Notes: generated by a model not told the origin, from the sequence alone. A stretch of 64,000 nucleotides of DNA from Triplophysa rosa (GCF_024868665.1 NC_079899.1:22992302-23056301), one strand, 5' to 3'; counted from the first letter of the stretch, positions 1-13,115 are shown. Translations and numbers: made by a program.

Positions 1-1770
1 GGCCAAAAAATAAAAAGATGTGATGATGACACATTTATCATATCCTCATTGTCCAATAATAATAACACGTTTATTAATGTCCGCTCTGGTATTGTCATTG
101 TAGTGTCTGTTAGTTCTAGCATGTAGCGTGATTCCTGTACGAGATAGGAAACCATAATTCCTTCTCTTTACACGCTCAACCTTTGATCAAACTTTCAATG
201 AAGCTATTGACCTCGCATGATTTTTCTGTTTTAAAGAAGCTGCACATCTCAAATATGGCACCTTCAGCGTTCAGGCCGATCGCAGACATGAAGCTCTCAA
301 CACCGTCCCGGCAGATGGCGAGGCTGAGATGAGAAGTCATGATGCAAACTTTATACCAGACGGCCTTTTGTTAATCACAGGGAATTTCCTCACAGCTGTT
401 GCAGTGGGACTTTCTTCAAAGTTTAACAGAAGATAAACAGCAGGCTCACCTCGCTTTGCTCCTCTCTTGTTAAGCGTTACGGTAAATGTAGTTGAGCGAA
501 AGAGGTGTTTTGAAGGAGATTTCCCTCGTTTGCCGTCTCAAGGGTTTCTCGTATCACGATTTCTGGAAAATTTGACCATATCGTAACCTGTTCATGAATG
601 CTTTTCTTTCATTTTATATCAGGGCCCATTGCAGAGAAATGTAATTATTGTAGTCCGGAACGCAGATGTCAAACATGGAAAGGTGGATGAGAAGTGATTG
701 TGGTTGAGGAGATGTTTTACCTTCAGTTATGGTGACTGGTTATTGTTTTTAGTTATTTAATACTCTCTATGCCTCTCAAAGGAATGGTTCATCCAACATT
801 CTGGCTTTGTTTTTTTACTCTAATCTAATGTGGTGGTGTTTTTTCTGTAGAAGATAAAAGGAGAACATATGTACATATTTACACAGCCTTTTTTCCCAAT
901 AGAGCATTTAGTTGGAAAAATATTTGAACTAAACTATTGCTTTAATATCTCAATCGTCTAGAAGAAGACTAAGCAAACACAAAGCTCTGTGAACCGAGAA
1001 CCAGTAATTCACATACTATAAAGTCAATCCAGTGCTGGAAGTGATGTGTGTGAAAATAACAGAGGAAAGAGTGCCAAGAGGAATCGGAGAACAATAGTTG
1101 CTGAAAGACATCCTCCTCAGCCACGACCAGGACCACACCTATCGTGGGAAAAGATGCTCAGGTCAGCAGATGCTCTCACACATTCACCAGTCAGGATCTA
1201 GCGTGTCCTTGGATAAAAATACTTAAGTCACAAAGGTTGTGGAGGACGTCAACGGATGTCCCCATGCAAACCAGAAATCTTGGGAGTTACTTCCACTTTT
1301 GCAATAGGCTCCGATAACACAGTTTAATTCAATTATTATACATCTGGTGTTTTGTTGTGATGTATTGCACAGCACTTCCTATTGTCAAGAAGGAATCATT
1401 TTTGACAGGGTTCACATAACCCAAAATTGATCTCATGATTCCATTCATCGCAAAATAGTTTCTAAATTCAAAGTCATCTTGGGTGTAGTATAATGTACCT
1501 TCCTGCCTCATGCAATATAATATTAGCTGTGTTTGTGAAAATGATCCTATTAAGCAGATTTACCAAAGACGTTTTGTTTAGTGCGTGTTCATCTGCAAAT
1601 CTAGAAACGTGTTGGATAATGAAACATTTTTAGTATCTTTACCATTAAATGTTGTGTTTGTCCTTTCAGAGATAGTCAGTATCTCATGCGTCATAGTGTC
1701 AGTATCAGGGAAAGTACATACGTGCAAATTTATGTATGTTTTATGAAGTATCAAATGTAACACATTTTTA

Positions 1771-1990
1771 ATAGGATAGTTTGCCCAAAAATACAAATCT
1801 GTCATGATTTTTACCTTAAAAAAATTGGACATCTTTCAGAACCTGGGCGTTCTTTTTTCTGTGGACCAGAAAGATATTTTGAGAATTGTGTCCATAAAAT
1901 GGAAGTCAGTTTTGTTGCGTTCTGCAGAAGAAAGTCACACTGGTTTGGAATGACCTGATGAAAGAATTTGCATTTCTTGGTGAACAATCT
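1771..1990. repeat. Decayed palindromic MITE copy
   Basis: Both ends resemble the abundant teleost fold-back element: start ggatagtttgcccaaaaa, end ttcttggtgaacaatc, with a middle containing the agatattttgag and ttctgcagaagaaag segments. Much diverged, so an old copy. Confidence 0.6.
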
Positions 1991-2139
1991 ATTTTTGTGC
2001 AAATGAGGAATGGTAAATCATGGGGAAAATTTCATAATTGGGTAAGTTGTTACTTCAACCCTGATATTTCACTTTTTAGGCAACAATTCCAAAATGTATT
2101 TTTTCCCCCCAAAATATAGCTTAGTGTTTGGAAATGTAT

Positions 2140-2330
2140 GTTGGTGACCCAAAGGTTGTAGGTTCAAACTCCAAAACCTGTATTTCATGGTCTGCTACCT
2201 TTGAGCTGTACCCTTGAGCAAGACACTTAACCCTGTTAACGGTGGATTGTTTCCTTCCAGTAAAAAATATATATAGCCTGTATGTGCTGCAGCAGTAAAT
2301 AAGTGAACGTAAGTACAATATATTAATCAC
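2140..2330. repeat. tRNA-derived SINE remnant
   Basis: Contains a B-box-like ggttcaaactcc at about 2161-2172 after a weak A box, followed by the SINE body phrase gagcaagacacttaaccc that is widespread in teleost SINEs, and a run ending in aagtgaacgtaagt. No intact tRNA fold, so this is not a tRNA gene. Confidence 0.6.
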
Positions 2331-2719
2331 ACTTTCAATCAGCAACGCCCTTAATCTGAAGTCATCACGCCATTATTGTTTGTCCTCTCACTAAAGATTT
2401 CCTCTAAACTTCCTGTTGCGAATGATGACGTCAGCAGACCTCCCTGCTTGCCTCATTGTTTATGAGTGGTGGAAATCCTACGCTGCCCATCGGCGAAGGT
2501 CAAAAAAAGGACAAGCTTTATTTATTTTCCTTCTGGCCAAACGCTTTACATACTCTCAAGCCGCATGGAAGCGCTCGCGAAAACATGCCGGTGCCCGCTG
2601 GGAAAGACAAGAGTGATGCCTTGTCTCCCGGCAGCCATATGTTGAAGAGGTGATAGGGTGATATTCCAACCCAGTCTCGAGGCAGTTCGTGGCATAGCCA
2701 CGGAATTTGGAATCTATTG

Positions 2720-3232
2720 ATTCGTGTTCATGGACACGAATTTCCCTTTTTTTGTGTGTCAGTCAACACAACCTTTTTTAATGTAACTCAGCACTACTTT
2801 TAATACACAGACGTGTGTGTATGCACATTTATATATTTATAACCTGATATCAAAAGAAGCCGTACATATTTTAGGTGGTGGCTAACCTAAACCTCAACCC
2901 AAACCCTAAAATCACAGCCGCAAAGGCTAATTTTGCTAAAAACGGAGTTTCACGTGGTGGCAAAGCAATGATAAATGGCTACTCTAACCCCGCCCCTAAA
3001 CCTAACGTCACAGTGGAAAAGTCATATCATAACAAAACATACGATTAAGATCGTAGGAAATAGGAATTCACACGAATGAGCCACCTTGTAAAATAGATAT
3101 GAATTCTGATCAGATTGCGTTGATATATATTTATACAGAGGTACCGCATAGGAAAATATGTTAGACTGAAAGTCGTTCTGGTTGCGCTGACTGACGCGAA
3201 AAAAGGGGGAAATTCGTGTCACGAACACGAAT
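2720..3232. mobile_element. Inverted-repeat element (MITE), about 510 bp
   Basis: About 50-bp terminal inverted repeats: the left end attcgtgttcatggacacg, continuing into tttccc, a T-run and gtcagtcaacaca, is mirrored at 3180-3232 (gtgacacgaat on one side, acgaacacgaat on the other), with a few mismatches. It has no coding capacity. I could not read a convincing target duplication. The family is not identified. Confidence 0.7.
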
Positions 3233-3305
3233 GAATAAATTACAGTTTGTGACAATGTCACGGATTTCCTTGAGACTGTATTGGATATTCACTAAGCACG
3301 AAATG

Positions 3306-3540
3306 GTTAAAGGGATAGTTCAACCAAAAACTCACCTTCATGTCATTCCATACCTGTATGGCTTTCTTTCTTCTGCAGAACACAAAAGATATTTTGAAGA
3401 ATGATGGAAATAACATTGACCCCCATTGACTTCTATTGTATGGACACAAAACCACTGAGACATTTTTCAAAATATCTTCTTTTGTGTTCCACAGAAGAAA
3501 GAGTCATATACAGGTTGTGAGTGAATAAACGATGACTGCA
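3306..3540. mobile_element. Palindromic fold-back MITE (Angel-like)
   Basis: Starts ttaaagggatagttcaacc and contains inverted arms around tgacttctattgtatgg: ttcttctgcagaacacaaaa on the left and ttttgtgttccacagaagaa on the right. This is the common teleost fold-back family bounded by TTAA-like ends. The name Angel is from memory of the family type and is tentative. Confidence 0.75.
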
Positions 3541-5289
3541 TTCCTGCATTGTTTAGCTTCAGATTCATTAAATGCTTTAAGCAAATCCCGTCTAGACACA
3601 AGGTCCGCTTATTGTTTTAAATGTTAAATGTGTGCATTCTATATTTAGCCATGTATATCACATATAAAAATGAGCCGGCCAAAACATAATTTTAAATGCA
3701 AAACTCACAGCAATCAATTCTCTGAAGTAACAAGAATCAGAAATTGATGTCGCTTATCAATTCCCCACCACGTGAGTTCTTGGAACACACCGTGGTCCAT
3801 GCGAAGTGTCAGACTCATTGGTTTTGTCACAGTCATGATAAATGGAAGGCTCAGCACATTGTGAAACTGCTCACTGCAGTCTGTTTAATGAAAAGCAGCT
3901 TTGGCCACAAGGGCCTGCATATTAAAGCCGACGGAATTGCTTTTAAAGACCTCTTACAGCTCTCTGCCTTTAACTCTTTGTGTTCGTGCTGTAACCAGAA
4001 ACCTGCTTTTATGCATCTGTATGCACAAACTCGAGAATAAAATCTTTTCTTATTATTTTAAGCATACTAATTTATTGAAATTGCATCTTATCATAGTGGA
4101 GTTGACATCTTTTTATAAAAATACACTTGTTTAAAGGGTTTAGGTGCTGTCAGTGAAGTTTAATCACAGATTTTTTCCACTTTCAATGTATTTTGATTAT
4201 GTCGTTTTTAATATTTCACTCAGCTCTCATATCAATCGTGTAAGTGGTGTAATGATATACCTGAGATGTGAAGTTCTTCACCAGATGCAGAAACAGGAAG
4301 GGACATCTGGAGAAGACATCTCTATTGCAGACACATTGGATGTACACATGCAGTGTGTCTCAGATTCTGTTATCAAACTTACAGGAAAACAAGAAGACAC
4401 TGAACAAATCAGCAGCGGCAGACGTCACAGTGCTTCTGGTTTGTGTTTAACCGACCAGACGCACATGCTACAAAAATACAAATATAAGTGAGTAGTGTTT
4501 CCTTTCATGAAATGTTTTCTTACCATTTTCACATCAGCTGGGTGGTATAGTAAGCTTAACCGTCAATGACGGTCACCATACACCTATAGTTTAAAAACAG
4601 TAGTATCTTCATTAGTTTGAAAGGAAGTTTTGCACTTATGTCATTATGACCCGGTGTACATTTTCATAAGTAATTTCATGAAATATGGTAGCTATTATTT
4701 TCTTGGAGGAAAAACACCTTTCCTTTTTGTTTGGCTGTGCAAAGAGTAGAAAGCGAGGGGGTCCGTCGCTCACAGTCCCCGGTCAGAACTGCTATTTATC
4801 CGAGGAAAATAAAGCACAGATTCATAGCGAAGGAGAGAGAGTCTGAGGTCGTGGAGTTCATATCCGAAGGAATAATGCTGGGTGTTAACCCCTTCTACTA
4901 TTCTGAGCTTGAGTAGGTTGAGAGAGGGTGCTCTCAGATGCCAATGGTAGTGTACGGGTGGACAGGGCGAGGTGGGCGAATGGAAAGCGGGATGCACCAG
5001 GGTTTCAATTTCAGCGGTTTAACAGTGTTGGAGTCTGACTGCGGGGCAGTGTAGAGAAAGGAAAAAAACAGTTCTCCCCTTTTGGCTGAACTTTGTTTCG
5101 TTGTGCAGCAATTCCAGATTTCCCAGAGTACATTTCCACAAGGGATGAAGACAGTTTCAAGAGCAGTTGGAGGATTTGTAGTACTGAGTACTGAGGGATT
5201 GTTTGATCCTGTTGTGAGCAGTTTGGTCTTTGCTAGAAATCATTTTTACAAAATAGCTGAACATTTTTATGTCTGTTATGTATAAATGT

Positions 5290-5857
5290 ATTTCTTTGTT
5301 GATCTATGTTAAGTCCTCTCCAGACAGTACCCTTTAAATAATATTCGTTAATATTTTATTTGTAACTTCTCCATAGATATTCTCCTATAGTGATTTACTT
5401 ATAGCTTTCTGTAAAACTATACTATTTATATGTAGTACTTTATGTACTGTATGTACATACTATATATGAAGAATTTGGTTCCAAAATGAGGGAACTCCGT
5501 TTTAAAAATTGTATATTGTGCATTCCAATTAATATCAATCAAACTGCAGTCGGTTTGTTTTAATTTAAGCCATAATAACTAAAAAAATATAGATAACTAA
5601 CACAATAAAACACAATTAATACATGATAACATAATAAAAATAACGGAGTTATCTCATTTTGGAACCAAACTCTTCATATAGGCTATAGTATGTACATACA
5701 GTACATAAAGTACAAAATATAAATAGTATATAGTTTTACAGAAAGCTATAACTAAATTGCTAGGAGAATATCTATGGTTAAGTTAAAAATAAATATTATC
5801 AAATATTATTTAAAGAGTACTGTCTGGAGGGGACTTAACATAAATCAACAAAGAAAT
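5290..5857. repeat. Long inverted repeat, arms about 210 bp
   Basis: Left arm 5290 to about 5502 and right arm about 5642-5857 are reverse complements with scattered differences and a 140-bp spacer. Examples: atttctttgttgatctatg versus the mirrored taaatcaacaaagaaat, and ggttccaaaatgag versus ctcattttggaacc. Probably a non-autonomous fold-back transposon. Confidence 0.75.
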
Positions 5858-5867
5858 AAATCTAACT

Positions 5868-5950
5868 CTTCATATATATATATAGTATATATATTTATAT
5901 CTATGTGTGTGTGTGTGTGTGTGTGTATATACAATATACAGTATGTATAT
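5868..5950. repeat. (TA)n/(TG)n microsatellite
   Basis: Compound dinucleotide run: tatatatatata, a (TG) tract at about 5903-5926, then tatatacaatatac. Directly follows the long inverted repeat. Confidence 0.9.
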
Positions 5951-7088
5951 ACAGCACCATATGTGGTGCAGTTTCATGGTCAACTTGAAAACAGTCCCAT
6001 GTAACTATTATTAAACCTTTTATAAACAATTTGTTCTTTACTATGAGATGGCATCTTTAATGTTTTGTACACATCCATGCAGTGCTTACATCAGAGTGTG
6101 AAGTGTTGTGAGTAGATCCGCCTGTGGTGGTTTACAAATGGCAAACTGCTCTGTGACAGTCAAAACACTCTGAAGCTCCTTTTACTAATATTTGCTGAAG
6201 CTGCCAAATTGTGTGGACAAAGTATGTTTGTGTGTTCTTTAGTATATGTGCACATTTCGGATAGATTTTTTTGGGGGAAGATATAGAAATACACTACGGA
6301 GGAGATAAAGGTAAGGGATAATCTACGGCCAGCCTTGCATTAAAGGATTTTAATGCACAACGTGAAGGCCAAGAACCACACGACGCGAAGCGGAGGTTGT
6401 CTCTGCGAAGGTCATTTGCCAAGTTAAAGCTGTTATTGATGTTTACAGTGTAATCTTTGATCAGACAGGTGAAAATAATAATAATATTATATATTATTGT
6501 GTGGTTCATTGGCCAAAAAGAGAAAACGCAAAATAAAATAAACAAACATTATTCATAAAATAATTAAATAGATGTTGTGATAGCATCATTATCTTGAAAT
6601 CTCATGGCCACGATAATCTTTTAGTGAAAATCTGATATGGACCTTTTTCCACAAGCCTGTGATGATGCATTCAACAGTTTTCAAAAGTTTTTTTTATATT
6701 TTAAGTTGTTTTAAATGTACTGTATGTACATTCATAACACTATACTTTGTATTTGCATCAAATTACAAAAAAATAGTTAACGCTAATGCGAGGGTGTTTC
6801 TTATGCAGCGTCTACAGAAATCGCAGTAAATTTGACATCATTTTCTTTTTTGACTGCCGTTATCAGACTCTCTCTTTTTTTATTTTGTCGAAAGCAGTCA
6901 AAACACTATCGTTGAGTTTTTCTTTTGCTATTTAAGCAAATGAGAGTGCAAAAAATATATTTGTGGTAGTCTCCCATTCACCGCTATTGAAGATTACCCA
7001 ACTACGACGACTTCCGCTGCTAAGAAATCCAGACACGTAAAAAAGGTCCAATGTGACTATGTGACCACTTAGGAAACGTTAGCAACGC

Positions 7089-8076
7089 CAGTGCTGATCC
7101 TAGACATCTGGAGGCCCTAAGCAAACCTTTGTGGGGGCCCTTGTCAGTTATGTTTATAAATTTAGATAAACACAACTGTAAACTATAAGAAATAAAAATA
7201 ATAAATCAATTAACACAAATAAATAAAAACTAAAAAAGACAAAAAACATTAAACTGACAGTTAGAACAATTAAGTTGAAAATTAAATTCACATTTTGATT
7301 CACATGTAAATAATTCTTTACCCAAAGTAACGTGTGGCTCTGGAAGCATCTAGCTGTCAAAAAAACTTGAACTAACCAAATGAGTGATTAACAAAAATAA
7401 AACATGATAAATTTAGTTTACTCAAGAAAGCTAAGCATACGAAAATCAATAATTCTCTAAATGGGATGACACAAAAATTACATATCATGGGCAAACGAAA
7501 TACAGTGGACTGCAGTGGTGACACCCACATGAACACTGTACAGTCTCTTTAAAAGTCATTACTTTAAATGCTATTGAAGTTAAAAACGTGTATATTAATG
7601 TGTAAACTTTGTAACTTTGGAGACGGTCCCTAAATTCAGACTATCGAACGTCCAACGTCAAACCAACTTTATGCCAGTGGATAAATACTGGATGTATAAA
7701 TCTGTACTTGCATAATTTGGCAAAACTAAATAAGACTTTAAATAGTACTGAAAATAGTACAACACATGCCTTCTTGTTCTTTTGCTTCGCGTTGTCGGTG
7801 TTTTTTCCGCAACAGACGGATAGCTCCGTTAGCCATGGTCATATAACGTGCTCCATTACATCACGCGCATGTCATCACCTGCCGCGCACTACACGATGTC
7901 CGAGACCGAGTATGTAATTAAATAAATTAAGTATTAAAAAGGACATTTCCAAATGATTCCTGTAAAGTTATAAAAATAGCGTATAGTGTTTTTGATTCGG
8001 TACTCAAGGGGGCCCCCTGGTGGTGCCGAGGCCCTACGCAGCCTGCGTAGTCTGTTTATAGGGAGGATCGGCTCTG
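7089..8076. mobile_element. Non-autonomous hAT-type transposon, 988 bp
   Basis: Ends cagtgctgatcct and (right end, reversed) cagagccgatcctcc. Flanked by a perfect 8-bp duplication AGCAACGC at 7081-7088 and 8077-8084, the length made by hAT transposases. It has no transposase frame. It sits inside an older dispersed repeat whose right side is at 8085-8160. Confidence 0.85.
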
Positions 8077-8084
8077 AGCAACGC

Positions 8085-8160
8085 TAATCCAACGCTGGTC
8101 CGTAAAAACGTCCTGTTTCAGTTTTTTAACACTTCACAAAATACAACAAATCTCTTTCAA
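8085..8160. repeat. Dispersed repeat, copy 1
   Basis: The phrase ccaacgctggtcc, then cctgtttcagttttttaaca and aaatacaac, recurs nearly unchanged at 43125-43205. Family unknown. Confidence 0.6.
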
Positions 8161-10124
8161 ATTGTATTATATCTAAGATTTGAAAATAAAATAAATAAAA
8201 ATGAAACCGGAAGTGCTGCATAACAAACCTCAGCCTCTCTCTCTCTTGTTTAGGATTCTACAGATTGTATAGATATTGTAGAGAGAAAGATGCTTTGAGA
8301 TGCTGATCATTCTTAACCAGTGTCAACATGCAGCATTGAAACTTTTTAAACTGTCCGGTTATGAGATAGTAGTCTTTTTTCCAGGGTTTGGATGTTTGTG
8401 GAAAGTGGGAAACTCCATGTCTGGGTTCCAAACACCCAGCTGATGTTGTTACTCTGCAGCTGCTGTGTCTGGAGAGGCACTAAAGAGGTTGTTAACATCA
8501 GCCAAAGCGTCTTAAAGTGGACAGCAACTAAGATGGCTTTATTGAGTTTGTAAGACAGACCACTCATGTCCATTAGTGACATAGTCGAAGTTTAACAAAA
8601 TCTGGGATTGGGTTCTTTTGCAGTTTTATATTTCCAGTAATGGAGGTGTGTTTCCTTTGTGAAAGTGTTAAACTCAGGTGGGAGGCCTTGGTGAATTGAG
8701 TTTGCCCAGTCAACCACGTCACACAGGGTCATTTCTAAACAAACGTCTGAGTGCACTCAGTAGGGAGGGATGTTCGGCTTTTGTCCGTAAAGGACTTTTA
8801 GTTTTAAGTCTGCTGGAAAATCCAGTTTAAACTGGTAAATGTGTTTTGGAATGTGGAAGCTCGACCATGGTACCAAACAACAAATCATCTACTGTCCGGT
8901 AAAACCAGCAATAGGTGGTCAAGTTGGTTTTAGGAACCGTGACCAAAAACAAACTGTTATGTTTTTAGTTTTTCTTCCACGAATGCACCCGAAGTGGACT
9001 TTTTCGCGAACTCCTTTGCCGTGAAGAATGTATGGGTTTTTCCCATTAGCTAGTGTGTATAGTATAAATTTTGTGCTGTCATGATCTGAACTGTTGGGTA
9101 AAGTGAGCCAAGGATGTTGTGGGAAGTAACCAAACTGACAAATACACAGGGTGAGGCAAACCAACATAAAGTCAAAACAACTGAAAGGGCGGTGTGGTCG
9201 ATGGAGTCGAGATCGTCTGAACCGCAGAGTGATGGCAGCATCCATATCCGATCTGAGCGGGGCCATTTCTGGAGCTGTTTTCGGCACTCGTGGTCATCTC
9301 GCAAAACTAGATATGTAAGGTCACTTCCTTTGGCAAAGGCAGAAGAATCGCTGTCTAACCATAAATTGTTGACTTCGCCGCGTGTATGAGCGCTTGACCT
9401 CGGAGGAAAGTGGCTGATGTCATAGAGTGCAATCTTGAAATGCTCAGCGGAAGACAGAATGTAAATTTACTGCCAAGTTACTTGTCCAAACACGTTCCCA
9501 ATAAACCACGACCTGCCTCAATTGCTGTCGTAAAATTTGTCATGTCACATATCGCCCCTCTCAAATGTGAAGAGGTCAGCACGCCTCTATAAAACCTGCC
9601 ATGATCACGTCAGTCTTGTGTCCCCTGCTGACCCGCCGGTGGAAACCGAGACGTCAGGAATCACGCAGATGTCACTTTTTCTTCAACCTTGATGAATGAT
9701 TTTGTAAATGAAATGTTGGTATGGTGCGTAGAAAGAAAAGCTTGTTTTCAGCCAGAGTTCAACTCCCACCCACAAATGGAACATTATGGTATTAGTGGGT
9801 TTCTCTGTGGGTAAGCTTATATGACCACGAGTACACAGGTTTTGATAAATAGTTTTAATTAATGACATTTTCTGGCGGGTTCCATGTGGACCTCACAGTG
9901 TACGAGTATGTGTGTATGTCCAATTTTACAGGAATTGTTTTCCAAAACATGAAAATGTTTTCATTTTCTAACTCGCATGTCTTGTTTTTTTTTCAAGAAA
10001 GAAAGGAGATGTGAGGCTGAATTAAAGATCGAAGAAAGTGGATGGTAATTTCTACTTTCAAAAAAAGCAAACATGTCGTTTTCTGTCCAAGATCTCATTT
10101 TGTGTTTAATGGAAGTTGACTATA

Positions 10125-10195
10125 ATACAAGGTTTAGAGATATGTACGGGTGATTAAATGACCTTTTATTTTTGGGTGAACTAGCCCTTCCAGGC
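10125..10195. repeat. End fragment of palindromic MITE
   Basis: Contains tttatttttgggtgaactagccctt, which matches the terminal part of the fold-back element seen whole at 19037-19470. Confidence 0.55.
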
Positions 10196-11346
10196 CACTT
10201 TGCAATGAGAAGTTAATATTTTCCAAATTTCTATTTAAGCAGCCATTGTGACCATTTCAGTCCAGTGTCTGTTGAATTGAACAGAATTGTAAAATACTGA
10301 CAGGATGACAAGACACATAAAAAATACTTTTCTAAACTTTTTCTAAATACATGTAGAAAAATTACTGGTGTACTGCTTAAAAGTGAATATGAACTTGTTT
10401 TTTTTTTTGCAGTATTTGAGGTCTGAAAATATAAAGAGCATCTTTTCTGTTTCTCCAGTTTTCATTTCCTGCAAATAAGTGTAAATATAAAAAATATTTT
10501 TATTTGAAATTTGGGTTAAATACTGTTAGTAATTCACAGAATTAAACAAAAATGATCATTTTACCTATGCACATCCTATAAATAGTAAATTCAGAAAAAA
10601 CATGCATGAAAATAATGGTCTCTTAATTTTTTCTGTGGCTGTATATGAAAAATTCTAATGAAGAAAAACATGAAAATAAATATTATTATTAAATTATCAT
10701 TACATAAATGTTAGCATTAATTTATTATTATTATAAAATGTTATTCTTTTGGGCGAACAATTTTTGTTAGACCTACGATTCCATCCCATGGTCTCTGGCT
10801 TCTTTATCCTGGGATTCAACCCTGCTCTACGTGGAATTTCTGTGCAAGACAGGCTAGACAGCAGCGGTTATCTACAGTCAGCATTTCACAAGCTCCAAAC
10901 CAGTTGTTAAAAGTAAGCCCCTAATTTTAGTCACAAATACCAGATGCTCGATGTGTAAGGAGAAACAAGAGGTGTTGCCTCCTTAAAGACCTTCTGAATA
11001 ATCGTTTCCTTGACCTGCCTTGTTTTTGTCTTTAATGGAGTTGGCGGTATTGTAAAAGCAGGGAGGCTGTGATTGTTCTACCTGGGCCAGCGGGACGCAT
11101 TCCAGATAGCCTACTGCTCCGTATGATGAACAGATGCGACCTCTAGAAACGATAAGTCTCTTCTTCATGGTATGTGCCAGAATCATATGAGCTCAATGGT
11201 CAAACCAGTGGAGTGCCAAGCACGAAGTCTTGCATTATTACAGACGTTTTTAAATCCTGTTTAAACTTGTGTGAAAAGAAACAGCTGTTTTGAGTACGTG
11301 CACACACACAATCGAGGATTGGTGGACTCATATCATATACTAACAA

Positions 11347-11404
11347 TTTATGTTATTTGGTCTTAACAGCTTTCTGCACAGCTGTTAAGACCAAATAACA
11401 TAAA
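11347..11404. repeat. Perfect 25-bp hairpin with 8-nt loop
   Basis: Bases 11347-11371 are the exact reverse complement of 11380-11404 (ttatgttatttggtcttaac against gttaagaccaaataacataa in the core). The loop is ttctgcac. It borders the ATATG-type satellite on its right. No intrinsic role can be assigned. Confidence 0.92.
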
Positions 11405-11640
11405 TCATGATATGATATGAGATATGTGATAATATGATATGTGATATTTGATATGATATGTGATATGGTATTGTACGGTATATGGTATGGCATGTGCTGT
11501 GATATGAAATGATGATATGATATAATATATGGGATATGATTAATGGCATATGTTACAGTATATGATATGAGATATATGATGCTATACGATATAATACGAT
11601 ATGGTCTATGATATGACATGATGTATGAAATTATATGCTG
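11405..11640. repeat. Degenerate ATATG/ATATC minisatellite
   Basis: About 235 bp of tatgatatgagatatgtgat-type repeats with many point changes. The minus-strand frame through it (His/Ile/Ser/Tyr-rich) is a repeat artefact. Confidence 0.85.
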
Positions 11641-11800
11641 TTTTTCAGGAAATGGAAAAAACACTGTACTTGTTAAATGATTAAATGCCTTGCTGTCAAA
11701 GTTGACTGGCACTTTTAAATACTCTTTATTGGTTAGATATGAGCAAAACCCAATGATAAACATAAATTGTGACTAATTATAATGATGTATAGCATAGTTT
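11632..11800 (-). repeat. Fragment of TTAA-bounded MITE family (see 47727)
   Basis: The reverse complement shares tttcc-attt-cctgaaaaaca, caaccaataaagagtatt and ttagtcac blocks with 33690-33900 and 47985-48244, so it is one of three related copies in the window. Confidence 0.7.
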
Positions 11801-12012
11801 AGTATGGTATATATTCAATAACCCCCATCTGACAACGTTTATCATGCCCCCTTCCCCCTCTGGAGTAAAACATGCCTTAAAATTGATCTGATCTCCATTT
11901 ATCCTGACCACTTTTTCCTTGCTAACTGCTTCACATGTAATTGCTCTTGTGTTCCTATCAAAACCACATAAACCGCCTATTTTGGTTGGCTAAGTGACGT
12001 TTGAGCATTACG

Positions 12013-12014
<2 letters not shown>

Positions 12015-12105
<91 letters not shown>

Positions 12106-12122
12106 GAGACAGAGACAGAGAG
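12015..12122. repeat. (GA)n microsatellite
   Basis: About 108 bp of AG dinucleotides interrupted by a few gaca units. Ser/Leu-rich frames across it are artefacts. Confidence 0.95.
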
Positions 12123-12559
12123 CAAGGCAAGGTGTAGTAGATACGTGCTCATGTGTTAGCGTGTTGCATGTGTGTGGCGATGGGTGGCTCAGCATCTTGT
12201 TTGTCAGGCGTGGTTGGAGAAAACAGTGGGCGGAGCTTTAGCATTCCCCACTGCAGAGGCAATGCTTTCAGTGGCCAGAAATGACGTACATCGACCAAAC
12301 TACAGAGAAAATAAATGAAGCCTGCCACACACAGCAAGCATCAAATTAAACTTTAGTTCTTGAGTTTTAAAAAGGTGTTTTATTAAAATTGCTTGAAAGT
12401 GCAGTTTTTAAAGTTTAACATAAAAGTAACATACAAATTCTAGCTATTAAACGAAGGGAAATATTTGGTTAATACAGTATAAAAACATTATAATTAATGA
12501 ATCATGAAATTTCATTCACAAGCCATTTCATTGTTAATGTGATGGAGTAAAGAAGATAT

Positions 12560-13115
12560 TTAAAGTCCCAGTGAAATAAAAAAATGACTATTCTTATTTT
12601 TTCATGAAATACTGCAGCGTTTATAGTAAATAGCTTATCAATGTGGGTCATTTTCTTTTTAAAATTGATGTACCCTCTTCAGTTAAAATCTGAAAATGCA
12701 CTTCCACCCTGAAATGACTACATTTACATTTAGTCATTTAGCAGACGCTTTTATTCAAAGCGACTTACAGATGAGGGAAACAATGGAAGCAATTGGAACA
12801 ACATAAGGACAACAAAAAGCATAAGTGCAATAAAAAACTGGTCTCATATAGCCCACCACAGTATCTAGACTATCCATCTCAAATGACGTAAATTAGATGG
12901 CTTGGCCGGAGCATCTCCTCCCCTTCAACTGTCAGTCTGCTGCCAGTTTCATTTCAAAATCAATGCAAAAGCTTTTTTTACACATCCAATCAATTCGCAG
13001 TGAAAAATGCAAGCCACGCCCACAAATTTTCTCCTTTGAAATTCCTTTTCACTCGGAAATGTGTCAGAATACGGAACTAAAAACGATCGCAACTTCCGGT
13101 TCACAGGGACTTTAA
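12560..13115. mobile_element. TTAA-bounded MITE with a nested SINE/LINE tail
   Basis: Left end ttaaagtcccagtgaa and right end ttcacagggactttaa are inverted repeats beginning and ending in TTAA. About 556 bp, of which roughly 12718-12850 is a second repeat inserted later. Confidence 0.75.
12718..12850 (+). repeat. Common teleost SINE/LINE 3'-tail repeat
   Basis: Carries catttagcagacgctttta and aaagcgacttacagatgagg, a sequence dispersed very widely in teleost genomes. It lies inside the MITE at 12560-13115. Confidence 0.7.

Noticed and set aside
11353..11763. 136-codon minus-strand frame rich in Ile, Ser, Tyr and His
   Set aside because: It is a translation of the degenerate ATATG satellite and neighbouring MITE sequence.
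11958..12195. Ser/Leu-rich frames
   Set aside because: Translations of the (GA)n microsatellite.
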